This document shows positions 23,406 to 32,091 of a stretch of 57,730 bases of DNA, piece by piece. The notes below the pieces were generated by a model that had not been told where the DNA came from, did not search any database, and saw nothing but the letters and a program-made list of their open reading frames with translations. The DNA is from a virus, in the IMG/VR virus record IMGVR_UViG_3300047457_000359, positions 1 through 57,730 of that record; one strand, given 5' to 3'. Positions within the stretch are counted from its first letter, which is position 1. Each line of letters begins with the position of its first letter. The position numbers and the translations under genes were made by a program.

Positions 23406-23834
23406 ATGGCATTCAGACACGGAAAAGGCGCAGCCTTCAAGTTGGACAACTCGTCGGGATCCCTTGTGGATCTCTCGGCGTACATTGACGAAGTGGGTTT
23501 CCCGCAGTCGGTGGAGACGGGCGAGACGACAACCTTCGGCAAGACAGCAAAGACCTACATCGTTGGTCTGACTGACTCCACGCTGTCGGTGAACGGCAAG
23601 TGGGACAGCACCCTTGACGCCCATGTCGCAGCAGTGATCGCCGCTCAGTCGGCTGGGACCGTTGCATCGGTGTCGTTTGAGTACGGCCCCGAAGGAACTG
23701 CCTCGGGTCGGATCAAGTACTCGGGCGAGGCTTTGGTGACCTCGTTTGAGGTGAGCAGCCCCGTTGCAGATGTTGTAACCTTCTCGCTGGAACTGCAGGT
23801 GACTGATTCGGTCACCCGTGGAACCTGGGCGTAA
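23406..23834 (+). CDS. Major tail (tube) protein, short paralogue
   Basis: 142 residues, with AAGGAGCAGAGAAAG upstream. MAFRHGKGAAFKLDNSSGS, then SVETGETTTFGKTAKTYIVG and the beta-rich remainder fit siphovirus tube proteins of the compact type. Being C-rich at third positions like the capsid gene, it is probably the more abundant of the two tube paralogues. Confidence 0.8.
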   Translation: MAFRHGKGAAFKLDNSSGSLVDLSAYIDEVGFPQSVETGETTTFGKTAKTYIVGLTDSTLSVNGKWDSTLDAHVAAVIAAQSAGTVASVSFEYGPEGTASGRIKYSGEALVTSFEVSSPVADVVTFSLELQVTDSVTRGTWA

Positions 23835-23843
23835 GAAGAAGGA

Positions 23844-24221
23844 GTGACCGTAGTGTCCAGTTTGCGTGACAAGATCCTCAGTAGCCAAGACACGACTGCG
23901 CAGTTGGTGGAGATCCCCGAATGGGACTGCACCGTTGAAGTGCGGTCAATGACTGGCGCAGCCAGAGCACGGATCATGGCGTTGGCTATGACCGAAGGCG
24001 GAGAAGCAGACATTTCCAGGGTGTACCCCGAAGTGATCATTGGCTGTTCATTTGACCCCGAAACGGGCGAACCGCTGTTCACCTCGGAGGACAGGGAGAT
24101 GTTGATGAGCAAGAACGCCTCAGCCCTTGACCGTGTGGCGACCGTTGCTTCCGAGTTGTCGGGTTTCACCGAGAAGGCGGTTGACAAGGCGGGAAAAGAC
24201 TCCTTGAAGACGGAGAACTGA
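23844..24221 (+). CDS. Tail assembly chaperone (gpG-like)
   Basis: 125 residues, GTG start after AAGAAGGAG. The pattern VEIPEWDCTVEVRSMTGAAR, CSFDPETGEPLFTSEDREML and RVATVASELSGF is typical of the first of the two tail assembly chaperones, which coat the tape measure during tube assembly. A -1 slippery sequence near the end gives a longer product (next entry). Confidence 0.82.
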   Translation: MTVVSSLRDKILSSQDTTAQLVEIPEWDCTVEVRSMTGAARARIMALAMTEGGEADISRVYPEVIIGCSFDPETGEPLFTSEDREMLMSKNASALDRVATVASELSGFTEKAVDKAGKDSLKTEN

Positions 24222-24382
24222 GGTTCCAGTACGAACTTGCTGAGAAGTTGCGACGCACACGCCACGAACTGCTGTATGGCGGTCCAGGGCATGAGCCGAT
24301 CTCGTCTCAGGAGATGACCTACTGGCAGGCGTTGTGGAAGATCAGACACTGGGAGTTTGAGAGAGCGAGTAAAGGCAGGTGA
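23844..24382 (+). CDS. Tail assembly chaperone, -1 frameshift product (gpGT-like)
   Basis: At 24191-24197 the heptamer GGGAAAA is in the right phase (G GGA AAA). After a -1 slip the frame continues for 61 codons to TGA at 24380-24382, giving about 179 residues. The extension contains LRFQYELAEKLRRTRHELL and QEMTYWQALWKIRHWEFE, resembling the T part of lambda gpGT. The extension has no good start of its own and fills the gap to the tape measure. Frameshifting is known for this gene pair in most siphoviruses. Confidence 0.8.
24191..24197 (+). other. -1 frameshift slippery site
   Basis: GGGAAAA fits X-XXY-YYZ with zero-frame codons GGA AAA. It lies ten codons before the gpG-like stop, and the -1 frame stays open to the tape measure gene. 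Confidence 0.8.
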
Positions 24383-24388
24383 TGAGTA

Positions 24389-27220
24389 GTGGCAAATGTG
24401 ATTGATGTTGTTGCTCGTCTTCGTGCTGATCACTCGGAGTACATGCGCAAGATGGGGGAAGCCACCAAGGCGACCCGTGAACTTGAAGGTTCCGCAAAGA
24501 GTGCAGGTGGCGGGATCCGTAATGGTCTGAAAGTTGCAACTGTCGGTTTCACCGCACTGGGTGGAGCAATGACCGCAGCCGCTGGAATGGTCGGCAAGAT
24601 GGGTCTGGGTGTCGCAATGGCGAACGAACAGGCGGCGATCGGCTTCAAGGTGATGTTGGGATCCGCAGAAAAAGCCGATGCCTTCTTGAAGGAACTGGCT
24701 GACTTCGCAGCAAAGACCCCGTTTGAGTTGCCAGACCTCCGCACCGCTGCTTCACGATTGATGTCAACGGGCGTTGCAGCCGAGCGAGTGATCCCGATTA
24801 TGACCGCACTGGGTGACGCCACGAGTGCCAAGGGTCTTGGTGCCGATGCGATCAACAGAGCCGTTTTCGCCTTGCAGCAGATGCAGACTGCAGGCAAAGC
24901 AACTGGTCAAGACATGATGCAGTTGACTCAGGCTGGTATTCCCGTGTGGGAGTCGTTGGCGTACTCAATGAACAAGACGATCCCTGAGATCAAGAAGATG
25001 GGCGAAGCAGGGCAGTTGTCGGTTGACCAGATCTTTACGGCGATAGAGAACTACGCAGGTCCAGGTCTGCAGCGAGCCAAGGGAATGATGGACGAACAGT
25101 CCAAGACCCTGGTCGGCATGATCTCCACGCTGAAAGACACGATCAGCCAGCAACTCGGTCAGTTCATGCAGCCCGTTGTCGGGGCGATCAAGAACCAGTT
25201 GCCAGCGTTCACCGATGCTATTGGCGGAGCACTGGCAGCGATCTCACCAGCAATCGGTGAGATGATGCAGGGTCTGATCCCTGCCGTATCGGGACTGTTG
25301 CCCGTATTGCAGCCGCTGATCATTGCTTTCGCTGGTTTGTTCACCAGTGTTGTGACCGCAGGTTTGCCGATCCTGAGCAGTTTCGCTGGAGTGTTGACCC
25401 AGATGGCTCCGACGCTGTCCGAACTTGGGCCGATGGTCGGAAACCTGATCTCGGCGTTCACCCCGTTTGTGACCGTTATCGCTGACTTGGCTCTCGTTGC
25501 TCTGCCCCCGTTGATTGCTTCGTTGTCGTTCCTGACAGGTCTGTTGGCTGACAACAAGGGGATCATGGAGGTGCTTGTTCCTGTTGTCGGTGGACTGGCG
25601 GCTGGTTTCGTTGCGTACAAGGTTGCAGTTATGGCGTCCAACGCAGTGACCAAGGCAAAGGGTTTCTTTGACATGGCAAAGGGTATGTACGGTGCTGTGA
25701 CTGCCCTGTTCGCACAGAAAGTCGCAACGGATGCGGCAACCGCATCGCAGGTTGGTTTGAACACCGCTATGACCCTGAACCCGATCGGGATCATTATTGC
25801 CCTGATCGTCGGTTTGATTGCTGCAGTTGTTCTGATGTGGAAGAAGTTTGAGTGGTTCCGACGGGCGATCAAGGGCGTGTGGAACTTCATTGTCACCGCC
25901 GTCCAGAAAGCGATCAATGTCATTCTTGGCTACTGGGAATGGTGGATCAACAAGTTCATTGATGGTGTGAACCTGATCATCAAGGGATGGAACAAGATCC
26001 CGTTCCACAAGGATGTCAAACCGTTGGAGAAAGTCAACCTGCAACTGGACATCATGGGAGCGACGATTGACAACAACGCAGCCAAGGCGGAGAAACTGGC
26101 TGGAAAGTTGGCTTCTGCTGCAGATTGGCGCAAGTTTGAAGGCTGGGGCGGTCCGAAGAAGACCACCACGACCCCGACGCTGACCCCTGGTGGTGCTGGA
26201 GGCGGCGGTGCTGGAGATCAGATCAAGAAAGCCGCAGATGCACTGAAGACTTTCGCTACCGACAAGTTGAAGACCGCACGGGATCTCCTGGATCAACTGA
26301 AGAAGAAAGCCGAGGCGTTTGCGCAGACAGTCAAGGATGCGATCATGGATGCGTACTCGTTCACGACGGCGTTGTCCAAGATGAAAGACAGCCAGGAGGC
26401 GTACAAGACCGCAGTAGACAATGTCGCTGCAGCCGAAAAGGCGGTGACGGACGCTCTGGCTAACCGTGACTCGGAAGGCTACGCCAAGGCAGTCAAGGAT
26501 TACGCAGACGCTGTTGCAATCATGAACAAGGCTTCGGGATCACAGATGACCTTCATGCAAGCCCTGGAGGGTCAAGCAAAGCAGGCGCAGGACTTCTCGG
26601 TGCTGTTGAACCGCCTCCGTACCGCTGGCTTGAACGAGTCTGGTATCTCGCAGATCCTTGCGGCTGGCGCAGAGACGGGATCACAGATCGCAACGGAACT
26701 GTTGAATGGTGGATCGGATGCGATCACCAAGGCGAATGGTTGGTACGACACCCTGGTGGCTACCAGCAACGACACGGCAAAGGCAATGAAGGACCAGTTC
26801 TATGCGACTGGTATCTCCACGGGCGAGCAGTTGGTCAAGGGGATCCAGGATGCAGTCAAGAATCTCAACCTGAAGTTGAAGTCCAAGGGACTGACGGAAA
26901 AGCAGATCGCCCAGTTGAAGAAGAACTTCGGTGTAGAGATCTCGTTTGAAATGGAGTCATTGGCGGGACTGGCGACTCCGATGGCAAAGGGGGGCATCGT
27001 CAAGGCGACAAGCGGCGGAACGCTTGCGTTGCTTGGTGAGGCTGGACGGAACGAGGCAGTTGTTCCGCTTCCGTCAAATGGCATCGGTGGAACTGTCAAC
27101 CAGTACAGCATTACGGTAGAGGCTGGTATCGGGGATCCGCAGGAGATCGGTAGGCAGTTGGTGCAGGTGTTGCAGGCGCACGAGAAGAGGACGGGAAGAC
27201 TCCCGATTAGGACGATCTAA
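24389..27220 (+). CDS. Tape measure protein
   Basis: 943 residues, GTG start. Long helical protein with N-terminal tape measure domain (residues 75-200: EQAAIGFKVMLGSAEKADAF, MMQLTQAGIPVWESLAYSM). Several hydrophobic segments span residues 290-490, including a WKKFEWFRRAIKGVWNF region. A Lys-rich coiled part follows and the C-terminus is LGEAGRNEAVVPLP. It sets tail length; at about 1.5 angstrom per residue a tail near 140 nm is expected. The AGRNEAVVPLP ending is common in tape measures of this class. Confidence 0.92.
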   Translation: MANVIDVVARLRADHSEYMRKMGEATKATRELEGSAKSAGGGIRNGLKVATVGFTALGGAMTAAAGMVGKMGLGVAMANEQAAIGFKVMLGSAEKADAFLKELADFAAKTPFELPDLRTAASRLMSTGVAAERVIPIMTALGDATSAKGLGADAINRAVFALQQMQTAGKATGQDMMQLTQAGIPVWESLAYSMNKTIPEIKKMGEAGQLSVDQIFTAIENYAGPGLQRAKGMMDEQSKTLVGMISTLKDTISQQLGQFMQPVVGAIKNQLPAFTDAIGGALAAISPAIGEMMQGLIPAVSGLLPVLQPLIIAFAGLFTSVVTAGLPILSSFAGVLTQMAPTLSELGPMVGNLISAFTPFVTVIADLALVALPPLIASLSFLTGLLADNKGIMEVLVPVVGGLAAGFVAYKVAVMASNAVTKAKGFFDMAKGMYGAVTALFAQKVATDAATASQVGLNTAMTLNPIGIIIALIVGLIAAVVLMWKKFEWFRRAIKGVWNFIVTAVQKAINVILGYWEWWINKFIDGVNLIIKGWNKIPFHKDVKPLEKVNLQLDIMGATIDNNAAKAEKLAGKLASAADWRKFEGWGGPKKTTTTPTLTPGGAGGGGAGDQIKKAADALKTFATDKLKTARDLLDQLKKKAEAFAQTVKDAIMDAYSFTTALSKMKDSQEAYKTAVDNVAAAEKAVTDALANRDSEGYAKAVKDYADAVAIMNKASGSQMTFMQALEGQAKQAQDFSVLLNRLRTAGLNESGISQILAAGAETGSQIATELLNGGSDAITKANGWYDTLVATSNDTAKAMKDQFYATGISTGEQLVKGIQDAVKNLNLKLKSKGLTEKQIAQLKKNFGVEISFEMESLAGLATPMAKGGIVKATSGGTLALLGEAGRNEAVVPLPSNGIGGTVNQYSITVEAGIGDPQEIGRQLVQVLQAHEKRTGRLPIRTI

Positions 27221-30030
27221 TGGCTGCTCCAGAACTGAAGGTGGAGATCGCATTTGACGAAGGTCCGTATGTTGCCAGCCCAACATGGGAAGACATTACG
27301 GAGTATGTGCGTGAAGTCAAGATTCACCGAGGTCGTTCCGACGATTGGGACGACAGTTTCGTTTCCACGGCGACATTAGTCCTGAACAACGATGACAGGT
27401 CGTTTGACCCGTTTGATGTTGGTGGGACATGGTTCAATAAGTTGCGCCCCAGGCGGCAGATTCGGATCCAGGGGATCATAAGCGGCACGGAGTACCCGAT
27501 CTTCCGTGGGTTCGTCAATGGTTTCCCCGTGACCTACCAGGCGGTAGGCAAGGTGACCACGGTTCGTGTTGAGGCGTTTGATGTTCTTGCACTCGTATCG
27601 GCGTCGGAGTTGAAGGGTGACCTCGCTGAGATCTACACGAAGTCGTTGTCGCCAGTCCACTACTACCGTTGCAGTGAGCCGAGCGGTACAACGGTGTTGA
27701 AAGACCTGGGATCCGCCAATGAAAACCTGACGCACAACTCGGCGTTCAGTCGTAAGCCAGTTGCGTATGTCCCGCTGGGACTGGGGCTGTCGGGGACCAG
27801 TGTGAATGTTCCGTATGGATCGTTTGGTAAAGGGCCGACGACGGTGACCTCAACGACTGGTGACATGACGGTGTCTATGTGGTCGTGTGGTACTGGTCAG
27901 GCATCCCGACAGTTGTTCTTGATTGGGGGTTCGGGATCATCGTTCGTCACTGGATGGGTCGGCAGTGGGTACGGATCAGGTGGGACTTACATTCAGATCG
28001 GTTACGGAGACTTCATTACGGCGAACTGGCGTGAGTCAAAGCAGAACGGGTTTGACAGTACGGTGCCGCATCACCTGTTGTTCACCTACAAGAAGTCAAC
28101 TGGTCAAGCAAAGATCTATGTTGACGGCGTTGACCTGACCAACACGACTGGTGGGGATCTCGCTGGTGTGAACATCTTTCCGACCGCCAGTGTGTCGTTC
28201 TGGAACGGCGCATACCAGGAGGTTGCGATCTTTGACAAGGTGTTGACCGCAACCGAAATCACGAACCTGTACCAGTTTGGCGCAGGCAACCAGACGGAGA
28301 ACACCAACGCTCGTTTGACGAGGTTGTTGCAGTTGACTGACATTCCGTCTGCGATGTACTCGGTGTACGCAGCGGGAACCGCCCAGATCGCAGGTGTGCC
28401 AGAGCCGAACTCGCCCGTGATTGAGGCGTTGTTGAAGGCACAGAAGACCGAGGGCGGCTACTTGTTTGTTGACAAGGCTGGTGTTCTCACGGCGACCGAC
28501 AGGTTGTTCTTCCAGGGAAAGGCGTCTGCGATCACCTTTGCAGACGATGGAACTGGTTTTGGATACAGCGGCGACATAGACATGTGGTACGACGGAGACA
28601 ACTTGCGGAATGATGTTGTTGTCAAGTACGGAGGCAACTCGTCGTCACAGGCATCAGGCTTGTTTGACACGGGATCCATAACCGACAACGGCAGGCACAC
28701 GCTGACTGTTGAATCGCAGGCGTCAACCGACACTTCGGCAGACAGTCTCGCCAAGTTTTGGTTGCGGTACGGGATCCAGAACCCGCCGCAGATCAGTCCG
28801 TTTGAGGTTGGTTTGAATGCAAGCACGGCCCAGTGGGTTGATCTACTTGGCTTGGAACTGTTGGATCGTGTGACTTTCAGGCGCACTCCGCCAGCGGGAA
28901 CGCAGTTCCAGAGAGATCTGTTGATCAACAGCATAGAGTTTGATCTGAAGCCCAAGGTGTGGAGCATGAAGTTGTCGGGGTCGTCTCGGTTCACCGTTGC
29001 GATCTATGAGCGGACGGCGACAGGAAGCGGGGCTGCTGGAGCGAGCGTGATAACGCAGCGGATCATTGATGCGCCCGAGATCCGCAATGTTTCTGCTCCT
29101 GCGTACAACCAAGACTCGGCAACTTTCTACGGCGAAGTCAATGCTTTTGGAACTGCTACGAATGTGAGAATCCAGTACAGCACCGACTCGTTGTTTGGCA
29201 CCTACACGGAAGTCACGCCGACTCCGTCTGTTGTAACTGGTAGTTCTTGGACTGGTGTTTCGGCGTATGTGTCGGGATTGTCCAACGGCACGACTTACTA
29301 CTTCCGAGTGAAGGCGTACAACGCTGTCAACACGGTGTATGGCTCGGGCGGCGGGATCACGACATACAGATTGAAGACTGTTCGCCACACCGCAAGTGGA
29401 TCATGGACGGCCCCCACCTGGGGTGGAACTGCGTCCACCGTAGCGTTCTACACCGTGATGATTGCTGGTGGCGGCGGCAGCGGCGGGTGGAACGGCGGTG
29501 GCGGTGGCGGTGGCGGAACCGCCCAGGTGTTGACGAATACTCTTGCAAGCACGATGGTTGCAACTGTTGGTGCATTTGGTGCTGATGGGGCGTCTGGTGG
29601 AGACTCGGGGATCACCAACTTTCCGTACCCGTGTTATGGCGGAGGTAGTGGATCGTCGGGAAGCATCTTTGGCAACCCAGATGGTGGTGCGTCTGGTGTT
29701 GGTTACGGAGGTGGTGCTGGTTTGTATGTGTTCTTTACTGGTGAAGGCATAGGCGGCGGCGGCGGCGGTGCAACGGGCGTCGGCGGAAACTACCAGTCGG
29801 GATCCATAGGCGGAAATGGTGGTGGTGCTGGCTACACCTCGTATGGCAACCATTATTTCGGTGGTGGCGGTGCGGGACACGGCAACGGAGGTTTGGGTAC
29901 GCACGGTGGTGGTACATGGGGCAGGGGCGGTCAGTACGGATCGGGTGGTTCGTCGGGCTTTATTGAGTGGTTGTATTATGGGCCGCCTGGGTCACGAAGC
30001 GGATCTGGTTGGACGGAGGTGAACTACTGA
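27220..30030 (+). CDS. Large minor tail protein: Dit-like, LamG, FN3 and Gly-rich adhesin domains
   Basis: 936 residues, ATG overlapping the tape measure stop (TAATG). Residues 1-140 resemble a distal tail/hub domain (WEDITEYVREVKIHRGR, FDPFDVGGTWFNKLRPRRQI). Residues 145-350 form a LamG/concanavalin-like insertion with VSFWNGAYQEVAIFDKVL. Residues 360-610 continue the hub-like part. An FN3 domain (615-705) and a very Gly-rich domain (725-930) ending FIEWLYYGPPG follow. The last two repeat the architecture of the fibre at 14157. It probably recognises host surface glycans. Confidence 0.8.
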   Translation: MAAPELKVEIAFDEGPYVASPTWEDITEYVREVKIHRGRSDDWDDSFVSTATLVLNNDDRSFDPFDVGGTWFNKLRPRRQIRIQGIISGTEYPIFRGFVNGFPVTYQAVGKVTTVRVEAFDVLALVSASELKGDLAEIYTKSLSPVHYYRCSEPSGTTVLKDLGSANENLTHNSAFSRKPVAYVPLGLGLSGTSVNVPYGSFGKGPTTVTSTTGDMTVSMWSCGTGQASRQLFLIGGSGSSFVTGWVGSGYGSGGTYIQIGYGDFITANWRESKQNGFDSTVPHHLLFTYKKSTGQAKIYVDGVDLTNTTGGDLAGVNIFPTASVSFWNGAYQEVAIFDKVLTATEITNLYQFGAGNQTENTNARLTRLLQLTDIPSAMYSVYAAGTAQIAGVPEPNSPVIEALLKAQKTEGGYLFVDKAGVLTATDRLFFQGKASAITFADDGTGFGYSGDIDMWYDGDNLRNDVVVKYGGNSSSQASGLFDTGSITDNGRHTLTVESQASTDTSADSLAKFWLRYGIQNPPQISPFEVGLNASTAQWVDLLGLELLDRVTFRRTPPAGTQFQRDLLINSIEFDLKPKVWSMKLSGSSRFTVAIYERTATGSGAAGASVITQRIIDAPEIRNVSAPAYNQDSATFYGEVNAFGTATNVRIQYSTDSLFGTYTEVTPTPSVVTGSSWTGVSAYVSGLSNGTTYYFRVKAYNAVNTVYGSGGGITTYRLKTVRHTASGSWTAPTWGGTASTVAFYTVMIAGGGGSGGWNGGGGGGGGTAQVLTNTLASTMVATVGAFGADGASGGDSGITNFPYPCYGGGSGSSGSIFGNPDGGASGVGYGGGAGLYVFFTGEGIGGGGGGATGVGGNYQSGSIGGNGGGAGYTSYGNHYFGGGGAGHGNGGLGTHGGGTWGRGGQYGSGGSSGFIEWLYYGPPGSRSGSGWTEVNY

Positions 30031-30356
30031 TGCACAGTTTCTTTGCGAAAGTTGAGGATGGTGTAGTCACGGCCGTCATCGTTGTCCCCGAAGAGGCGGT
30101 GTGGAACGACAGGGGTGTTGAAGAAGAAGTCGTTGGTCGTGAGTATTGCCAGCAGTTTGGGGAGGGTCTGTGGGTGCAGACATGGCCGACTGGTGAGAAG
30201 CGCAAATGGTACGGCGGGGTTGGGTACGCATACCGAGAAGACCTGGATGCTTTCGTTCCCCCTAAGCCGACAGAAGATTGTGTGCTGGACGAAGAGTTGT
30301 GTCATTGGATAGCCCCCGATGGGACTGATCTGAATGTGCCTCCGTTACCAGGGTGA
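30030..30356 (+). CDS. Small protein after the minor tail gene
   Basis: 108 residues, ATG in TGATG. Starts FFAKVEDGVVTAVIVVPEEA and has YGGVGYAYREDLDAFVPPKP, a pattern of small proteins following phage fibre genes (possible tail-fibre attachment or assembly). Ends with a Cys pair and Pro-rich stretch. Confidence 0.6.
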   Translation: MHSFFAKVEDGVVTAVIVVPEEAVWNDRGVEEEVVGREYCQQFGEGLWVQTWPTGEKRKWYGGVGYAYREDLDAFVPPKPTEDCVLDEELCHWIAPDGTDLNVPPLPG

Positions 30357-30418
30357 TGTTGGGGATCTTGTAGGCTAGTCGCAGAAGTGACCTGCGTGTC
30401 CGAGACATGGAGGTCAAG

Positions 30419-30643
30419 ATGAAGCAGATCGTGTTGCGAGTGTTCGCTGTGTTCGGTTACAGCAGCCTGGCGATGATCGGCGGCGCATCCATGCTCGGCG
30501 TGTCCGTCATCAAGGGTGCAGCCCTCGCAGGCATCGTTGCCGCAAGTCAGGTCATTGAAAAGTTGGCTCGTGCCTACGCCGATGACGGCCAGATCACGAA
30601 GAGCGAACTCAATGAAATCTTCGGTGCTCCAAAGAGTCAGTAG
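30419..30643 (+). CDS. Small hydrophobic/helical protein, holin candidate
   Basis: 74 residues from ATG 30419, preceded by GGAGG; an upstream ATG at 30407 overlaps that site. Residues 5-45 are hydrophobic (VFAVFGYSSLAMIGGASMLG then SVIKGAALAGIVAASQ), and the C-terminus holds DDGQITKSELNEIFG, an EF-hand-like acidic loop and helix. Position at the start of the second lysis module supports a membrane role. Confidence 0.5.
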   Translation: MKQIVLRVFAVFGYSSLAMIGGASMLGVSVIKGAALAGIVAASQVIEKLARAYADDGQITKSELNEIFGAPKSQ

Positions 30644-31877
30644 GCGACTGTTCCTAGTTGTCCCGTTTCTGGGACTGATTGCCCCGCTGACAGGAGTCAG
30701 AGCGGAGGGGATCCAAAGCGGGTTGACCGTGGTGGTGTACAACAACTATGGGTACAACGCCAGCCCGCCGTTGCCACCCGACAGGCCGATTGTCGGCACG
30801 ACAACGGTGGACCAGATTGACCAGAACTTTGATCAGCAGCCGTTGTTCAACATGTACGAAGACTTTGTCGTGCGGTATGACGGCTGGATCCAGGCACCAT
30901 GTACCTGTCCTGTGCAGTTGATGGTCCAGGCAGATGATGGCACGAAACTGTACCTAGATGATGTTCTGGTCACAGATGATTGGCGAGACAAGGGTGGTGG
31001 AGGAACTGTTAGTAGTCCAGTTCAGTTCCAGGAGGGGATCCCCAAGCAGATTCGGGTGTGGTTCTATGAAAACGGCGGCGGAGCATGGGTGCGCATGTAC
31101 TGGATGGTCCAGAATGCCTGGGAAGTTGTTCCAGGGTCGGCGTTTACCAATGCCGTAGCCACGACCACGACGGAGTCCACGACAACCACGACTGTCCCCG
31201 AAACGACAACGACGGAGGTCGCAACCACAACCACCCAGGTACTGGTTCCAGAAGCACCTAGTTCAACGGAGCAGACGACTTCTACGACAGAAATGACGAC
31301 CACGACGACAGAACCGCTTGTGATCACAACCAGCAGCGTGGTTTCCAGCACTTCCCCACCCCCAAATAGCGTGGTCGTGAGCAGCACTTTGCCACCCACA
31401 ACCGTGCCTTTGACATCTGTTGTTGCCTCCACCACAACGGTTATGGAGCCTCCTTCGGCGGCCACCACTACCACCAGCGTGGTCCCTGCACTGGACGGCG
31501 GGATCCCCACCCTCAAAGGCTTGGATCCAGAAACGGTGACGGGTGCCCAACTCGTTGATGTCCTGGAGTCCCCGCAGTTGGAGCAACTGTCGGAGGATGA
31601 AGCGGATCAAGTAGTTGACCTGATCGTTGCCGCAGTTGACAACTTGTCAGACCAGGAACTGGTGGTTCTTGCCGAACAGTTGTCGTCTGCTCCCGTTGAG
31701 ATCAAGGAAGGCTTTGAAGCCCAGGTTGATGTGTACGGAGGAAAGTTTGACACCTATGTGCCAGTTGGATCGGTGGTGTCGGTTGGCAAACGGCGAGTGC
31801 TGAACGCCGTCGTTGCCACGGTGATGGTTGTCCCTGCATCCGCTGGGACTGTCAGTTCGTCAAGGAGGCGATTGTGA
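30624..31877 (+). CDS. Secreted PA14-domain surface protein with Thr-rich stalk
   Basis: 417 residues from GTG 30624, overlapping the previous gene by 20 nt. Signal peptide: RRLFLVVPFLGLIAPLTG then VRA. Residues 45-155 fit a PA14 domain (VVRYDGWIQAP, MVQADDGTKLYLDDVLV, IRVWFYENGGGAWVRMYW), a carbohydrate-binding beta-barrel. Residues 165-290 are a Thr/Ser/Val-rich, mucin-like stalk. Residues 295-385 are acidic and helical. The end, VLNAVVATVMVVPASAG then SSSRRRL, is a membrane anchor with basic stop. The chain looks like a host-type cell-surface protein. It could block superinfection or aid lysis. Confidence 0.65.
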   Translation: MLQRVSRRLFLVVPFLGLIAPLTGVRAEGIQSGLTVVVYNNYGYNASPPLPPDRPIVGTTTVDQIDQNFDQQPLFNMYEDFVVRYDGWIQAPCTCPVQLMVQADDGTKLYLDDVLVTDDWRDKGGGGTVSSPVQFQEGIPKQIRVWFYENGGGAWVRMYWMVQNAWEVVPGSAFTNAVATTTTESTTTTTVPETTTTEVATTTTQVLVPEAPSSTEQTTSTTEMTTTTTEPLVITTSSVVSSTSPPPNSVVVSSTLPPTTVPLTSVVASTTTVMEPPSAATTTTSVVPALDGGIPTLKGLDPETVTGAQLVDVLESPQLEQLSEDEADQVVDLIVAAVDNLSDQELVVLAEQLSSAPVEIKEGFEAQVDVYGGKFDTYVPVGSVVSVGKRRVLNAVVATVMVVPASAGTVSSSRRRL

Positions 31878-32035
31878 ACAAGTTCGTGAGTTCGTTGAAC
31901 GGCCTGGTCTGGACCCTGGCTGGTACTGGTTTGGTGTTGATCACGCTGTCGGGTCCGACGAAGCGTCTGGGGTTGATCATTTCGGCGGTTGCTTTGGCGG
32001 TGAACATCGTCGGGATCCTGTTAGAAGACGAATAA
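31874..32035 (+). CDS. Two-TM small protein, holin candidate
   Basis: 53 residues, GTG in a GTGA overlap and with AAGGAGG upstream. Two hydrophobic stretches (LVWTLAGTGLVLITL and LGLIISAVALAVNIVGILL) are joined by SGPTKR. Directly before the M15-type endolysin, so a holin or antiholin role is likely. Confidence 0.55.
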   Translation: MNKFVSSLNGLVWTLAGTGLVLITLSGPTKRLGLIISAVALAVNIVGILLEDE

Positions 32036-32037
32036 CC

Positions 32038-32059
32038 CTGGTGTAGTCTGCAGTACGGT
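32038..32059 (+). promoter_or_regulatory. CTGGTGTAGT element and -10-like TACGGT before endolysin
   Basis: CTGGTGTAGT at 32038-32047 is followed after 6 nt by TACGGT (32054-32059). The same CTGGTGTAGT occurs before the gene at 47824, with close variants before 8629 and 50953. No good -35 box is visible, so its role is uncertain. Confidence 0.4.
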
Positions 32060-32091
32060 AGTGTGCAGGTGATTGCGACCGAAGGAAAGAC

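Noticed and set aside
31064-31516. A 150-residue minus-strand Val-rich frame opposite the PA14 protein
   Set aside because: It is the complement of the Thr-rich stalk repeats (ACN codons read as GT-rich), not a gene.
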